Shown one piece after another: positions 54,797 through 63,131 of a DNA stretch of 64,000 nucleotides. Source of the DNA: Streptomyces sp. NBC_00344 (GTDB taxonomy: Bacteria > Actinomycetota > Actinomycetes > Streptomycetales > Streptomycetaceae); the NCBI RefSeq assembly GCF_036088315.1, contig NZ_CP107996.1, forward strand, positions 4,671,501 through 4,735,500, written 5' to 3'. The position numbers and the translations under genes were made by a program. The notes under the pieces were generated by a model, which did no database searches, was not told where the DNA came from, and worked only from the letters and a program-made list of their open reading frames with translations. The number at the start of each line of letters is the position of its first letter. The first letter of the stretch is position 1.

Positions 54797-55960
54797 TCAG
54801 CCGGCCAGTTGCTCCAGGTCCTCGACGACCCGGGCCGGGCTCGGCATCTCCGCCATGTCCGCCTGCAGTTCCCGCGCACACTTGAGGTAGCGCGGGTCAT
54901 CCAGCACGTCCCTGACGGCTTCCCGCACCTGGCCGGGGTCGTTCTGCGGGGCTGCCTCGCCGAGCACCCGGGCCGCGCCGGCCGCGGCCAGCAGCTCGGC
55001 CGACGCGAACTGGTCCACGATCTGCGGGAGCACCACCTGCGGCAGACCGAACGAGCACGATGTCAGGGTCGTGTTGGCGCCCCCGTGGTGGATGACGGCG
55101 TCACAGTCGCGCAGGAAGAGGTTGAGCGGCACCGGCTCGACCACCCGTACGTTCTCGGGGAGCGCGCCGAAGCCCTCATGGAACGCGGGGTCCGCCGTCA
55201 CCACCGCCTCGACACCGGCGAGCCCCTCGAAGGCCGCGATGATCGAGCGGAAGAGACCGGTGCCGTTGAGCACCAGGGTCTGGCGGCCCAGGCACACCAC
55301 GACCCGGCGGACACCGTCGGCGGCCGGCACCCGCAGCCATTCCGGCACGGTACCCGTGCCGTTGAACGGCACATAGCCGATCGGCGCACCCGGTGCGGCG
55401 CTGGGATGGCGCAGCGCAGGCGGGCACGGGTCCAGCAACATATCGGGGTCGGGCAGCCCCCCGACGCCGAGCCGCTCCGCCGTCCCGTACAGGAAATTAC
55501 GGGCCGAGGCACGGGAGGGGCCGCTGAGCGGGTCCACACCCCAGCGGTGCTGAACGGACGGGATGCCGAGAACCCGGGCCACGATCTGTCCCGTCAGTTC
55601 CATCTGTTCCGAGACGATCAGGTCGGGGCGCCAGCTCCGTGCGAACTCCAGGTAGGAGCTGAGCAGATAGCGGGCGTGGGTCTCCCACAGCTTGGTCGAG
55701 CCCGCCATCTTCTCCGGCGGTGTCGGACCCATCAGCTCCAGCGGGCGCACCCCGTCGGGGAGGTGCCGCTGGAGCACGTCGAGGCCGTGGAAGCGGTCAC
55801 CGATGTCGGTGGCCGAGATGCCCGCGGCGCGTGCCGCGTCCGTCACGTCAGGCTGCGCGGCGACCTTCACCTCGTGACCCGCCCCCATCAGTGCCCAGGC
55901 CAGCGGCACCATGGGCGTGAAGTGGGTCGGAAAGGGGGTGCTCAGCATCAGTACGCGCAT
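54797..55960 (-). CDS. GT1 glycosyltransferase A
   Basis: The 387-residue GT-B enzyme of the EryCIII/DesVII-like family probably attaches a deoxysugar from a dTDP donor. It has the N-terminal acceptor-side motif PTHFTPMVPLAWAL with the putative catalytic His at residue 13, RVVVCLGRQTLVL near 235, and the donor motif HHGGANTTLTSCSFGLPQVVLPQ near 300. The ATG at 55960 has AGGAGG 9 nt upstream. Unusually, its first 37 codons overlap the end of the MFS gene in another frame. Last gene of operon IV. Confidence 0.9.
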   Translation of the reverse strand: MRVLMLSTPFPTHFTPMVPLAWALMGAGHEVKVAAQPDVTDAARAAGISATDIGDRFHGLDVLQRHLPDGVRPLELMGPTPPEKMAGSTKLWETHARYLLSSYLEFARSWRPDLIVSEQMELTGQIVARVLGIPSVQHRWGVDPLSGPSRASARNFLYGTAERLGVGGLPDPDMLLDPCPPALRHPSAAPGAPIGYVPFNGTGTVPEWLRVPAADGVRRVVVCLGRQTLVLNGTGLFRSIIAAFEGLAGVEAVVTADPAFHEGFGALPENVRVVEPVPLNLFLRDCDAVIHHGGANTTLTSCSFGLPQVVLPQIVDQFASAELLAAAGAARVLGEAAPQNDPGQVREAVRDVLDDPRYLKCARELQADMAEMPSPARVVEDLEQLAG

Positions 55961-57665
55961 CTTCTTCGTCCTCCTCGGACTTCGGGGCGGCCTCTACGGC
56001 AGACACTTCGGTGGCTTCTGCGGGTGATGCGCCGGCGGGCTCCTCGCCGGCTGTGTCGTTCACATCGACGTCCTGCATCAGCAGCGCCGTCAGCAGCGCG
56101 AGCAGCAGCAGCCCGGCGGCGGTGAACAACAGCGTCGACGTGGCGTGCGCGAACGCGTTCGTCACCAAGTGGCGGCGGGCCGGGTCGAGCCCGGCGAGCC
56201 GGGCCGCCGCGGCATCAGGGTCTCCGACACCGGACGCCCCGGCGGCCGAGGCGAAGCGGGCGCTCAGAACCGCGCCGAGTACGGTGCCGCCGATGGTGGT
56301 CCCCATCATCGTGGCGAACCGCGAGGTGGTTGTCACTACGCCCAACTGGTCTGCGGGCGCCGCGGACTGGGACATGAACAGGGCGATCTGGGTCACACCG
56401 CCCAGGCCCACCCCGAGCAGCAGGAGCAGGCCGTCGAGCTGCCAGTCCGGGGCGTCCGCCACGCTGAGGCCGAGCCCCGCGACCGCGGCGGTCGCGGTGG
56501 CCGTGGTGGCGACCAGGACCGGCTTGCACCTGCCGGTACGGGCGATGACCTTGCCCCAGCCGAGGAAGACCAGGACCACGCCGATGGCGAGCGGGATCAG
56601 ATGCAGCCCGACCGAGTCGAGGTCCACCCCCCGCACGATGTTCAGGTAGTTGATGAGGAACACCGGCAGCGACAGCAGGGCGAACCCTCCGACGAACTGC
56701 AGGATCGCGGCGGGCCGGAACACCTTGTCCTTGAACAGGCCGAGCGGCATCAGCGGGTCCGCCGCCTTCAGCTGGCGCGCCACGAACCCGCCGGCCATCA
56801 GCAGCCCGCCGTAGAAGTACGGCAGCACGGGCCCCGAGAACGAGTCGTGCTCCCCGTACGCCTTGACGCCGAACAGCAGCGCGCAGGTGGCGGCGGCGAT
56901 CAGCAGCGAACCGAGGACGTCGACCTTCTGCCGGGTGCCCTTGACCGGAAGCCGCAGTGCCCAGGCGATACCGGCGAGTGCGAGACCGGCCAGCGGAACA
57001 TTGATCAGGAAGATCCAGCGCCAGGAGAGCTCCTCGCTGAGCGGACCGCCGATCATCGGGCCCGCGATGATTCCGGCCGCGATGAGCGCTCCGCCCGCGT
57101 TGGAGCGCCCCGCACGGGACTTGGGCGGGTACAGGGTGGCGATGATGATCAGCGTCATGCTCATGAGGCCGCCGCCGCCCAGGCCCTGTACCGCCCGGAA
57201 GGCGATCAGCTGGGTGAGGGTGTGGGCGGTCGCGCACAGGGCGGAACCCCCCAGGAACGTGGCGATCGCGATGAGATAGACGCGGCGCGGCCCGTAACTG
57301 TCGCTGAGCCGGCCGTACAGCGGCTGCGCCGCCGTGGCGGCGAGGAGATACGCGGTGATCAGCCAGGGGAAGCGGTCGATCCCGTGAGCCGGGTCGAGGT
57401 CGCGCACGATCGGCAGGACGGCCGAGGAGATGATCGAACCGTCGAGCAGGGCCAGGGTCATGGTGGCCATCGCTCCCACGATGAACACCAGGACCTGGAT
57501 GTCGGTCATCCCATGGGGATTGGGCTTCTTCTCCGTGGCGTCGCCGTTCCCGCCCGCGCCGTTCTTCGCGGTGTCGTTCCCCGCGGCCCTGTTCTCCGCG
57601 TCCTTGTTCTGTGCGGCGTTCTTCTCCGTCTTCGCCACGGACCCCGCCGATACATCCGCGCTCAC
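55848..57665 (-). CDS. MFS drug/metabolite exporter (DHA2 family)
   Basis: The 605-residue protein has 14 predicted helices of the DHA2 family (antiporter segments VLVFIVGAMATMTLALLDGSI, YLLAATAAQPLYGRLSDSYGPRR, LGGGGLMSMTLIIIATLYPP). The N-terminal ~50 residues are a charged Asn/Lys/Glu/Gly tail, and the C-terminal ~95 residues are acidic and hydrophilic. It probably exports the product and gives self-resistance. The GTG start overlaps the stop of the upstream glycosyltransferase. The stop lies 113 nt inside the next glycosyltransferase, so the true end may be earlier or the C-terminus unusually long. Confidence 0.9.
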   Translation of the reverse strand: MSADVSAGSVAKTEKNAAQNKDAENRAAGNDTAKNGAGGNGDATEKKPNPHGMTDIQVLVFIVGAMATMTLALLDGSIISSAVLPIVRDLDPAHGIDRFPWLITAYLLAATAAQPLYGRLSDSYGPRRVYLIAIATFLGGSALCATAHTLTQLIAFRAVQGLGGGGLMSMTLIIIATLYPPKSRAGRSNAGGALIAAGIIAGPMIGGPLSEELSWRWIFLINVPLAGLALAGIAWALRLPVKGTRQKVDVLGSLLIAAATCALLFGVKAYGEHDSFSGPVLPYFYGGLLMAGGFVARQLKAADPLMPLGLFKDKVFRPAAILQFVGGFALLSLPVFLINYLNIVRGVDLDSVGLHLIPLAIGVVLVFLGWGKVIARTGRCKPVLVATTATATAAVAGLGLSVADAPDWQLDGLLLLLGVGLGGVTQIALFMSQSAAPADQLGVVTTTSRFATMMGTTIGGTVLGAVLSARFASAAGASGVGDPDAAAARLAGLDPARRHLVTNAFAHATSTLLFTAAGLLLLALLTALLMQDVDVNDTAGEEPAGASPAEATEVSAVEAAPKSEEDEEDARTDAEHPLSDPLHAHGAAGLGTDGGGSRGEGRRAA

Positions 57666-58831
57666 GCTGACACCTCCTGTGATGTCTTCAGGCCCTCGAG
57701 CAGGCTCACCGTCTCGGTTGCGTCCGGCATGGATTCGATCTGTGCGCGCAGCTGCCCTGCGGCCTTCCGGTAGCCGATGTCGGTCAGCAACGCACCGGCT
57801 GCGGACGCGAGTTGGGTGTCACTGTTCTGAAGACCGGCCGAGTCCAGGGTGATCCCGGCGCCCGCGCCGGCTATCCGGTCTCCGGCGACGAAGGCGTCGC
57901 CGAGCTGCGGGAGCACCAACTGCGGAATGCCGAGCGCGGCCGCCGCGAGAGTGGAGCCCGGGCCCCCGTGGTGCACCACCAGATCGGCGCCGGGGAAGAG
58001 CACACCAGGAGCAGATCCGGCGGTCCAGCTCATGCCGTCGGGCAGCGTGCCGATCACGTCCCGGTGGACCGGCGCGGCGGCGACGACCGCCTCCACCCCG
58101 CCCGCCGCGGCGAGCACGGTGGCGATCCGGCGGAGCAGCGCGGCCCCACCCAGTTCCAGGGTGTATCCGCCGAGCGCCACGACAACCCGGCGCCCGGACG
58201 GCGCGCTCCAGGCCCGCGGAGTCCCGCCGTCCGTGTGCGGGACGGGGCGGATCGGCCGGGACGCGGGGGCGTCGGAGCTCGCGAGGGCGGGCGGCGCGGG
58301 ATCGAGTACCAGGTCGGGTGCGGGTACCGAGCCGAGCCCCAGGCGCTCGCACAGCGGGCCGAGCCACATCCTGGTCTGGCCGAGCATGAACTCGCTGGTC
58401 GGGGCCGTACCCCAGCGGTGCCAGACGCTGGGAACGCCCAGCACCTTCCCGATCACCGCACCGGCGAACTCCATGTGTTCGGAAAGGATCAGGTCGGCAC
58501 GCCATGCGCGGGCCAGTTCCAGATAGTCGGGAAGGAAGTAGGGGGCGTGGTTGCGCCACATCTGGGCGGCGCCGTCGATCTGCTGGGCCGGCGGCCGCCC
58601 GACCACCTCGATGGGCCGTACGCCGTCGGGCAGGCCGCCCCGGCGCAGATCGATGTGGTGGAAGGCGTCGCCGAAGGTCGCGGTCGCGAGACCCGCGTCG
58701 CCGGCCGGGCCGGTGACATCGGGCTGCCCGGCGACGAGGAGCTCGTGCCCCGCGGCGCCGAGCGCCCGGATCAGCGGCAGCATCGGCAGGAAGTGGGTGG
58801 CGACGGGGGTGCTGGTGATCAGTACGCGCAT
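57662..58831 (-). CDS. GT1 glycosyltransferase B
   Basis: The 389-residue GT-B protein has the acceptor-side motif VATHFLPMLPLIRALG with His at residue 13, RRVVVALGGYTLEL near 215 and HHGGPGSTLAAAALGIPQLVLPQ near 285. Sequence similarity to glycosyltransferases A and C (EryCIII-like) is evident, but it is shorter between the two domains. The ATG at 58831 overlaps the end of glycosyltransferase C by 13 nt, and its stop overlaps the MFS start. Acceptor and order of addition unknown. Confidence 0.9.
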   Translation of the reverse strand: MRVLITSTPVATHFLPMLPLIRALGAAGHELLVAGQPDVTGPAGDAGLATATFGDAFHHIDLRRGGLPDGVRPIEVVGRPPAQQIDGAAQMWRNHAPYFLPDYLELARAWRADLILSEHMEFAGAVIGKVLGVPSVWHRWGTAPTSEFMLGQTRMWLGPLCERLGLGSVPAPDLVLDPAPPALASSDAPASRPIRPVPHTDGGTPRAWSAPSGRRVVVALGGYTLELGGAALLRRIATVLAAAGGVEAVVAAAPVHRDVIGTLPDGMSWTAGSAPGVLFPGADLVVHHGGPGSTLAAAALGIPQLVLPQLGDAFVAGDRIAGAGAGITLDSAGLQNSDTQLASAAGALLTDIGYRKAAGQLRAQIESMPDATETVSLLEGLKTSQEVSA

Positions 58832-59985
58832 CGGAGGTTCTCCAGGTCACGGACGACTGCTGCGGGGCTTGGCATGGCGGCCATCGACTCGGCGAGGGAA
58901 GCGGCGCCCTTCGTGATCCGCTCGTCGGCGAGCAGGCTGCTGACTGCCGCGGCCACCTGGGCCGGGTCGTTCTGGGCATCGGCCGTACGGAGCGACAGCC
59001 CGGCATCGGCCGCGGTCAGCAGGTCGCCGCCCTCGAACTGGTCCACCAGCTGCGGCAGGATCAGCTGGGGCACCCCGAAACTGGCTACGGTGAGCAGTGT
59101 GTTGGCGCCGCCGTGCGTCACTACCGCGTCCGTGGTGTCGATGAAGCCGTTGAGCGGTGTCGGAGGGATGATCGTGACGTTCGCAGGGATGGTGCCCAGC
59201 TGGTCGAGGAACTCCTGCTGCACGGTCATCACCGCGTCGGTGTGCGGCAGATCGCCGAAGGCCTGGATGATGCCCCGGAACATCGGCAGACCGCCGAGCG
59301 CGATGGTCTGCCGACCCATCGACACACACACCCGGGGGCGGTCGCCCCGCTCGCGCAGCCGGTCCGGTACCGCTCCGGTCCCGTTGAAGGGGATGTGCCG
59401 GATCGGCGCTCCGGCCGGGGCGCCCGCGACGAGCAGCTCCGGAGGGGCCGGGTCGAGCAGCAGATCGGGCTTCGGCAGCCCGCCTTCGATGCCGAGCCGT
59501 TCGCAGGCGCCCCGCAGCAGATCCTCGGCCGTCGCCCGCATCAGGTGGCTCATCGGGTCGACGCCCCAGCGGTGCGAGACCACCGGGATGCGCAGCGCGC
59601 CGCCGACGATGCACGCGGCCCAGTCGAAGATCTCCGAGATCACCAGATCCGGCTTGAACTGGCGTGCCACCTCCAGGTATCGCGGCGCCATGTAGCGGGA
59701 GTGGAGCACCCACACCCGGGAGCCGATCATGGTCATCTTGGGGGTGAGCGGCCCGACGATCTCGATGGGACGCTTGTCCGGTGGCAGCGGCGGGGTGAGC
59801 AGGTCCTTGCCGAAGAACTGCCGCCCGACGGAGACCGTGTTGAGGCCCGCGGAGCGGGCCATCGGGATGATGTCCGGCTGTCCGGCGACCAGGACCTCGT
59901 GTCCGGCGCCGCGCAGCGCCCAGGCCAGCGGCACCATGCAGGTGAAGTGGGTGGACTCCGGGCTGCTCAGGATCAGTACACGCAT
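58819..59985 (-). CDS. GT1 glycosyltransferase C
   Basis: The 388-residue GT-B protein has STHFTCMVPLAWALRGAGHEV with His at about residue 13, RPRVCVSMGRQTIAL near 225, and the donor motif THGGANTLLTVASFGVPQLILPQ near 292, in which the usual first His of HHGG is Thr. The ATG at 59985 has GAGG 7 nt upstream and is preferred over an in-frame ATG at 60000. It overlaps the end of the NRPS gene by 13 nt. Whether the Thr change lowers donor binding is not known. Confidence 0.9.
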   Translation of the reverse strand: MRVLILSSPESTHFTCMVPLAWALRGAGHEVLVAGQPDIIPMARSAGLNTVSVGRQFFGKDLLTPPLPPDKRPIEIVGPLTPKMTMIGSRVWVLHSRYMAPRYLEVARQFKPDLVISEIFDWAACIVGGALRIPVVSHRWGVDPMSHLMRATAEDLLRGACERLGIEGGLPKPDLLLDPAPPELLVAGAPAGAPIRHIPFNGTGAVPDRLRERGDRPRVCVSMGRQTIALGGLPMFRGIIQAFGDLPHTDAVMTVQQEFLDQLGTIPANVTIIPPTPLNGFIDTTDAVVTHGGANTLLTVASFGVPQLILPQLVDQFEGGDLLTAADAGLSLRTADAQNDPAQVAAAVSSLLADERITKGAASLAESMAAMPSPAAVVRDLENLRCAY

Positions 59986-62900
59986 GTGGTGTCCTCGCAA
60001 GTGGTGGGGTCGGCGGGGCTCGTCGGTCCCGCGGGGCCGCGGCGGATGGCTTCGGTGTAGGAGGCCACCACCTGGTCCGCGACCGTGGCCGGGATCCGGT
60101 CGGTGCGTACCGACGCGGTGATCAGGGCGCCGCCCGCGGTGGTGCGGACGTCGAGCTCCAGCTCGGTGAACATGGTGGGAGCGCCGATCCGGGACAGCTC
60201 GGCCGTGCAGCCGGCGAGTTCGAGCCGTGGATCGGGGTCGTCCTGGGTGAGGAAACTCGGCATCGGCCGCAGCGAATCGCCGCCGCCGGTGAGCACCACG
60301 GTGCGCGCCAGCGTGGCGCCGCCGGTCTCCTGGGCGGCGAGTGCGTCGTCCACACTGGCCACCGCGCGTTCGAGCAGTCCGCCGCCGGTGTCCTTGTGCG
60401 GTGGCCAGAACCGCAGGTACAGCAGGTCGACACGGCAGCTGACCGCGGTGGCGAGCACGCCGCTGCCCCGGCGGGCAGCCGGCACCTTGACCGAGATGTC
60501 CTCCTGCCCGGTGATCTCCCGCAGCACGAGGCCGAACTGTGCGGCGAGCATCGCGAACCGGGTGGTGCCGAGCGCACGCGCCCGCTCGTCCCAGCGCGCC
60601 AGCTCAGCAGCGGTCACGGTCCGCGCGGACGAGTAACCCGGCCCGGCGTTGATGTCGTTGTCGGTGCGGCCGGGAAGTTCGAGTGCCTCCTGCAGCTCCA
60701 GGTGGTCCTCCCAGTAAGCGGCCTGCGCCGCCAGATCCACTCTGGCGACGACTCGCCGGTGGTCGGCGGACACGTCGGCGACGGTGGCGGCGGGTGCGGC
60801 GAACCGCGGCTCCCGGCCGGTGAGCCGCGCGGCGTAGGCGAGCGAGAGGTCGTCGGCGACCACCGTCTCGGACGCACCGTCGAAGGCCACATGGTGGGCG
60901 ACCAGCCCGAACAGGGTGCGCCCGGTGTCCCGCGCACGGACGGCGGCGCACCGCCACACCTTCCCGTCCCCCACGGAGAGCGGGGTGAGCGCTGCTTCCA
61001 GCCAGGCTGCTTCCGCCGCTGCCTCGTCGGCGGCCTCCGTCGGTCCGATCAGCTCCGCGGCGGCCGGATCGTCCGGAACCACGGCGTAGCCGATCTCGTT
61101 GTTCCGGATCAAATACCGTGCGTGCAGGGCCTGATGGCGCAGATGGACATCACCGACGGCCGCTTCCAGCGCGTCGGCGTCGACCTGGCCCTCGAGCCAC
61201 CAGGTCAGTCGGCAGAGTCCACCGAGTCCGTCCTTGTCGTGGGCGGCGGCGAACAGGAAGCCGGACTGCTCCGGTGGCAACAGGATCTCACCCGGTCCGA
61301 GACCTGGCACCGGGGTATCGGCGGTCGCTGCCGACCGTGCCGTGGCATCCAGCCAGTCGGCGAGCCGGCGTGCGGTCGGTGTCCGGAAGATCTGCGAGGG
61401 CTGGACGGCGGCGCCGAGCACGTCGTCGAGGTGCTGGCACAGCCGGGCGGCGTCCAGCGAGCTGCCGCCGAGCTCGAAGAACGAGGTGTCGGCCGGCACC
61501 CGGGCGGTGTCGAGCACGGTGCGGAAGGCCTTCGCGACCAGGGCCACCGTGCCCTCGAGAACTTCCGCCGTGTGGGTATCGCGGTCCTGCTCCGGATGGA
61601 CCCGGGAGCCCAGTTCGCGCCGGTCGATCTTGCCGTTGGCGAGCTGCGGGAACTGCTCGACGAGCTGCACCCGGCGCGGCACCAGATACTCCGGCAACAG
61701 GCCTGCCAGCCGCTCACGCAGTTCGTCGGGGCCGATGCCACTCGCACCGGCCCTGGTGTAGAAGAGCGCGAGTCCGAAGTACGAACCGTCCGACTTGGGC
61801 ATCGGCACCACCGCGGCGCCGGTCACCGTGGCGACCCGCTCCACGGTGCGCTCCACCTCGGCGGGCTCGATCCGGTGGCCCCGTACCTTGATCTGCCGGT
61901 CGCCGCGACCGGTGTAGTGGAAGATTCCTTCGGCCGAGCGGTTTCCCAAGTCCCCGGTGCGGTAAAGGCGTTGCTGTCGGCCCTCGATTTCCTCGGTGAC
62001 GAAGACCGCCTCGGTGAGCTCCGGTTTGCCGAGATAGCCGCGGGCCAGACCGGGGCCGCCGAGGCAGAGTTCACCTGTCTCGCCGGGGGCGCACACCCGC
62101 GTCCCGTCCAGTACGTACACATCGGTGTGCGGCAGCACCGCACCGAGCGGAATCCCCGCCGGGTCGTCGCAGTCCTCGAGGCTTATCGAACGGGCCGTCA
62201 CCATCGCCCCGCACTCGACGGGTCCGTACACATTGATCAGCCGGGTGCCGGGATGCCCGGTGAGGAAGCTCCGCACGCGCGTCGGCGCGGCCCGTTCGCC
62301 GCCGATGGACACCCACTTCATTCCGGCGAAGGCGGCCACATCGGTGGTGACCAGCATGTTGAACAGCTGGGTCGTCATGAACGCGGCGTTCACACCCTCG
62401 TCGGCGATCAGCGCCCGCAGGGTGCGCGGCACCAGTACCGTCTCGTCGAGGAGTACGGTCCTGCCGCCGGTCAGCAGCATGCTCCAGCAGTCCAGCGTGA
62501 AGCCGTCCCAGGCAGGGGGCGCGGTCTGCGGCATCACGGTGCCGGGGCCGAGCTCCGCGCAGAAGTCGGTGTCGAAGAGGCGCACCGCGTTCTCGTGGGT
62601 GGAGACCACACCTTTGGGAGCACCCGTGGACCCCGAGGTGAAGAAGACCGAGCAGGCGTCGGTCCCGGTCACCTCGACCGGCGTGGGCCGCAGCCCGCAC
62701 GCGGCGGTGACGGTGAGGTCCTCGGCGGGCGGCGTCCAGACCGGCACCGACCAGTCGCCGTGGACCGTGGTGACCAGGAGCGGTGCGGTCAGCAGACGGA
62801 TCTGCCCCTCGAGTCGCTCGACGGGCCACCGGGTGTCCAGATACGAGTACCCGGCACCGCACTTGAACAGGGCGAGCAGCACCGTGATCAGCGGGGTACC

Positions 62901-63131
62901 GCGCTCCATGAGCACCGGTACCAGATCGCCGCGCCGTACACCCTGCGCCTGCAGCAGTGCCGCGTATGCGTCGGACGCGGCGTCCAGCTCCCGATAGGAG
63001 ACGTGCACTCCCCTGTGGGACAGCGCCGTCGCATCCGGGAAGCGCCGGGCCGCGTCCTGGAACAGGCCGTGCATCGTGTCACCCCGGACGAACCGGGTGG
63101 CACCCGTCGTGGGTTCGAGCAGTACTGTCAT
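59973..63131 (-). CDS. Single-module NRPS: adenylation - PCP - condensation
   Basis: The 1052-residue protein activates and condenses an amino acid. The adenylation domain (about 1-500) shows FFTSGSTGAPKGVV near 165, YRTGDLGNRSAEG near 380 and NGKIDRREL near 500. By eye against GrsA, the pocket code reads D-G-L-F-S-G-V-A-M-K; D at position 235 favours an alpha-amino acid, but I recognise no match. The PCP has FELGGSSLDAARL near 553. The condensation domain (about 600-1045) has the intact catalytic motif HHVAFDG near 747. A-PCP-C is an uncommon order: the C domain would join the tethered residue to a partner, perhaps the operon III carrier. The ATG at 63131 overlaps the upstream stop. Confidence 0.92.
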   Translation of the reverse strand: MTVLLEPTTGATRFVRGDTMHGLFQDAARRFPDATALSHRGVHVSYRELDAASDAYAALLQAQGVRRGDLVPVLMERGTPLITVLLALFKCGAGYSYLDTRWPVERLEGQIRLLTAPLLVTTVHGDWSVPVWTPPAEDLTVTAACGLRPTPVEVTGTDACSVFFTSGSTGAPKGVVSTHENAVRLFDTDFCAELGPGTVMPQTAPPAWDGFTLDCWSMLLTGGRTVLLDETVLVPRTLRALIADEGVNAAFMTTQLFNMLVTTDVAAFAGMKWVSIGGERAAPTRVRSFLTGHPGTRLINVYGPVECGAMVTARSISLEDCDDPAGIPLGAVLPHTDVYVLDGTRVCAPGETGELCLGGPGLARGYLGKPELTEAVFVTEEIEGRQQRLYRTGDLGNRSAEGIFHYTGRGDRQIKVRGHRIEPAEVERTVERVATVTGAAVVPMPKSDGSYFGLALFYTRAGASGIGPDELRERLAGLLPEYLVPRRVQLVEQFPQLANGKIDRRELGSRVHPEQDRDTHTAEVLEGTVALVAKAFRTVLDTARVPADTSFFELGGSSLDAARLCQHLDDVLGAAVQPSQIFRTPTARRLADWLDATARSAATADTPVPGLGPGEILLPPEQSGFLFAAAHDKDGLGGLCRLTWWLEGQVDADALEAAVGDVHLRHQALHARYLIRNNEIGYAVVPDDPAAAELIGPTEAADEAAAEAAWLEAALTPLSVGDGKVWRCAAVRARDTGRTLFGLVAHHVAFDGASETVVADDLSLAYAARLTGREPRFAAPAATVADVSADHRRVVARVDLAAQAAYWEDHLELQEALELPGRTDNDINAGPGYSSARTVTAAELARWDERARALGTTRFAMLAAQFGLVLREITGQEDISVKVPAARRGSGVLATAVSCRVDLLYLRFWPPHKDTGGGLLERAVASVDDALAAQETGGATLARTVVLTGGGDSLRPMPSFLTQDDPDPRLELAGCTAELSRIGAPTMFTELELDVRTTAGGALITASVRTDRIPATVADQVVASYTEAIRRGPAGPTSPADPTTCEDTTCVY

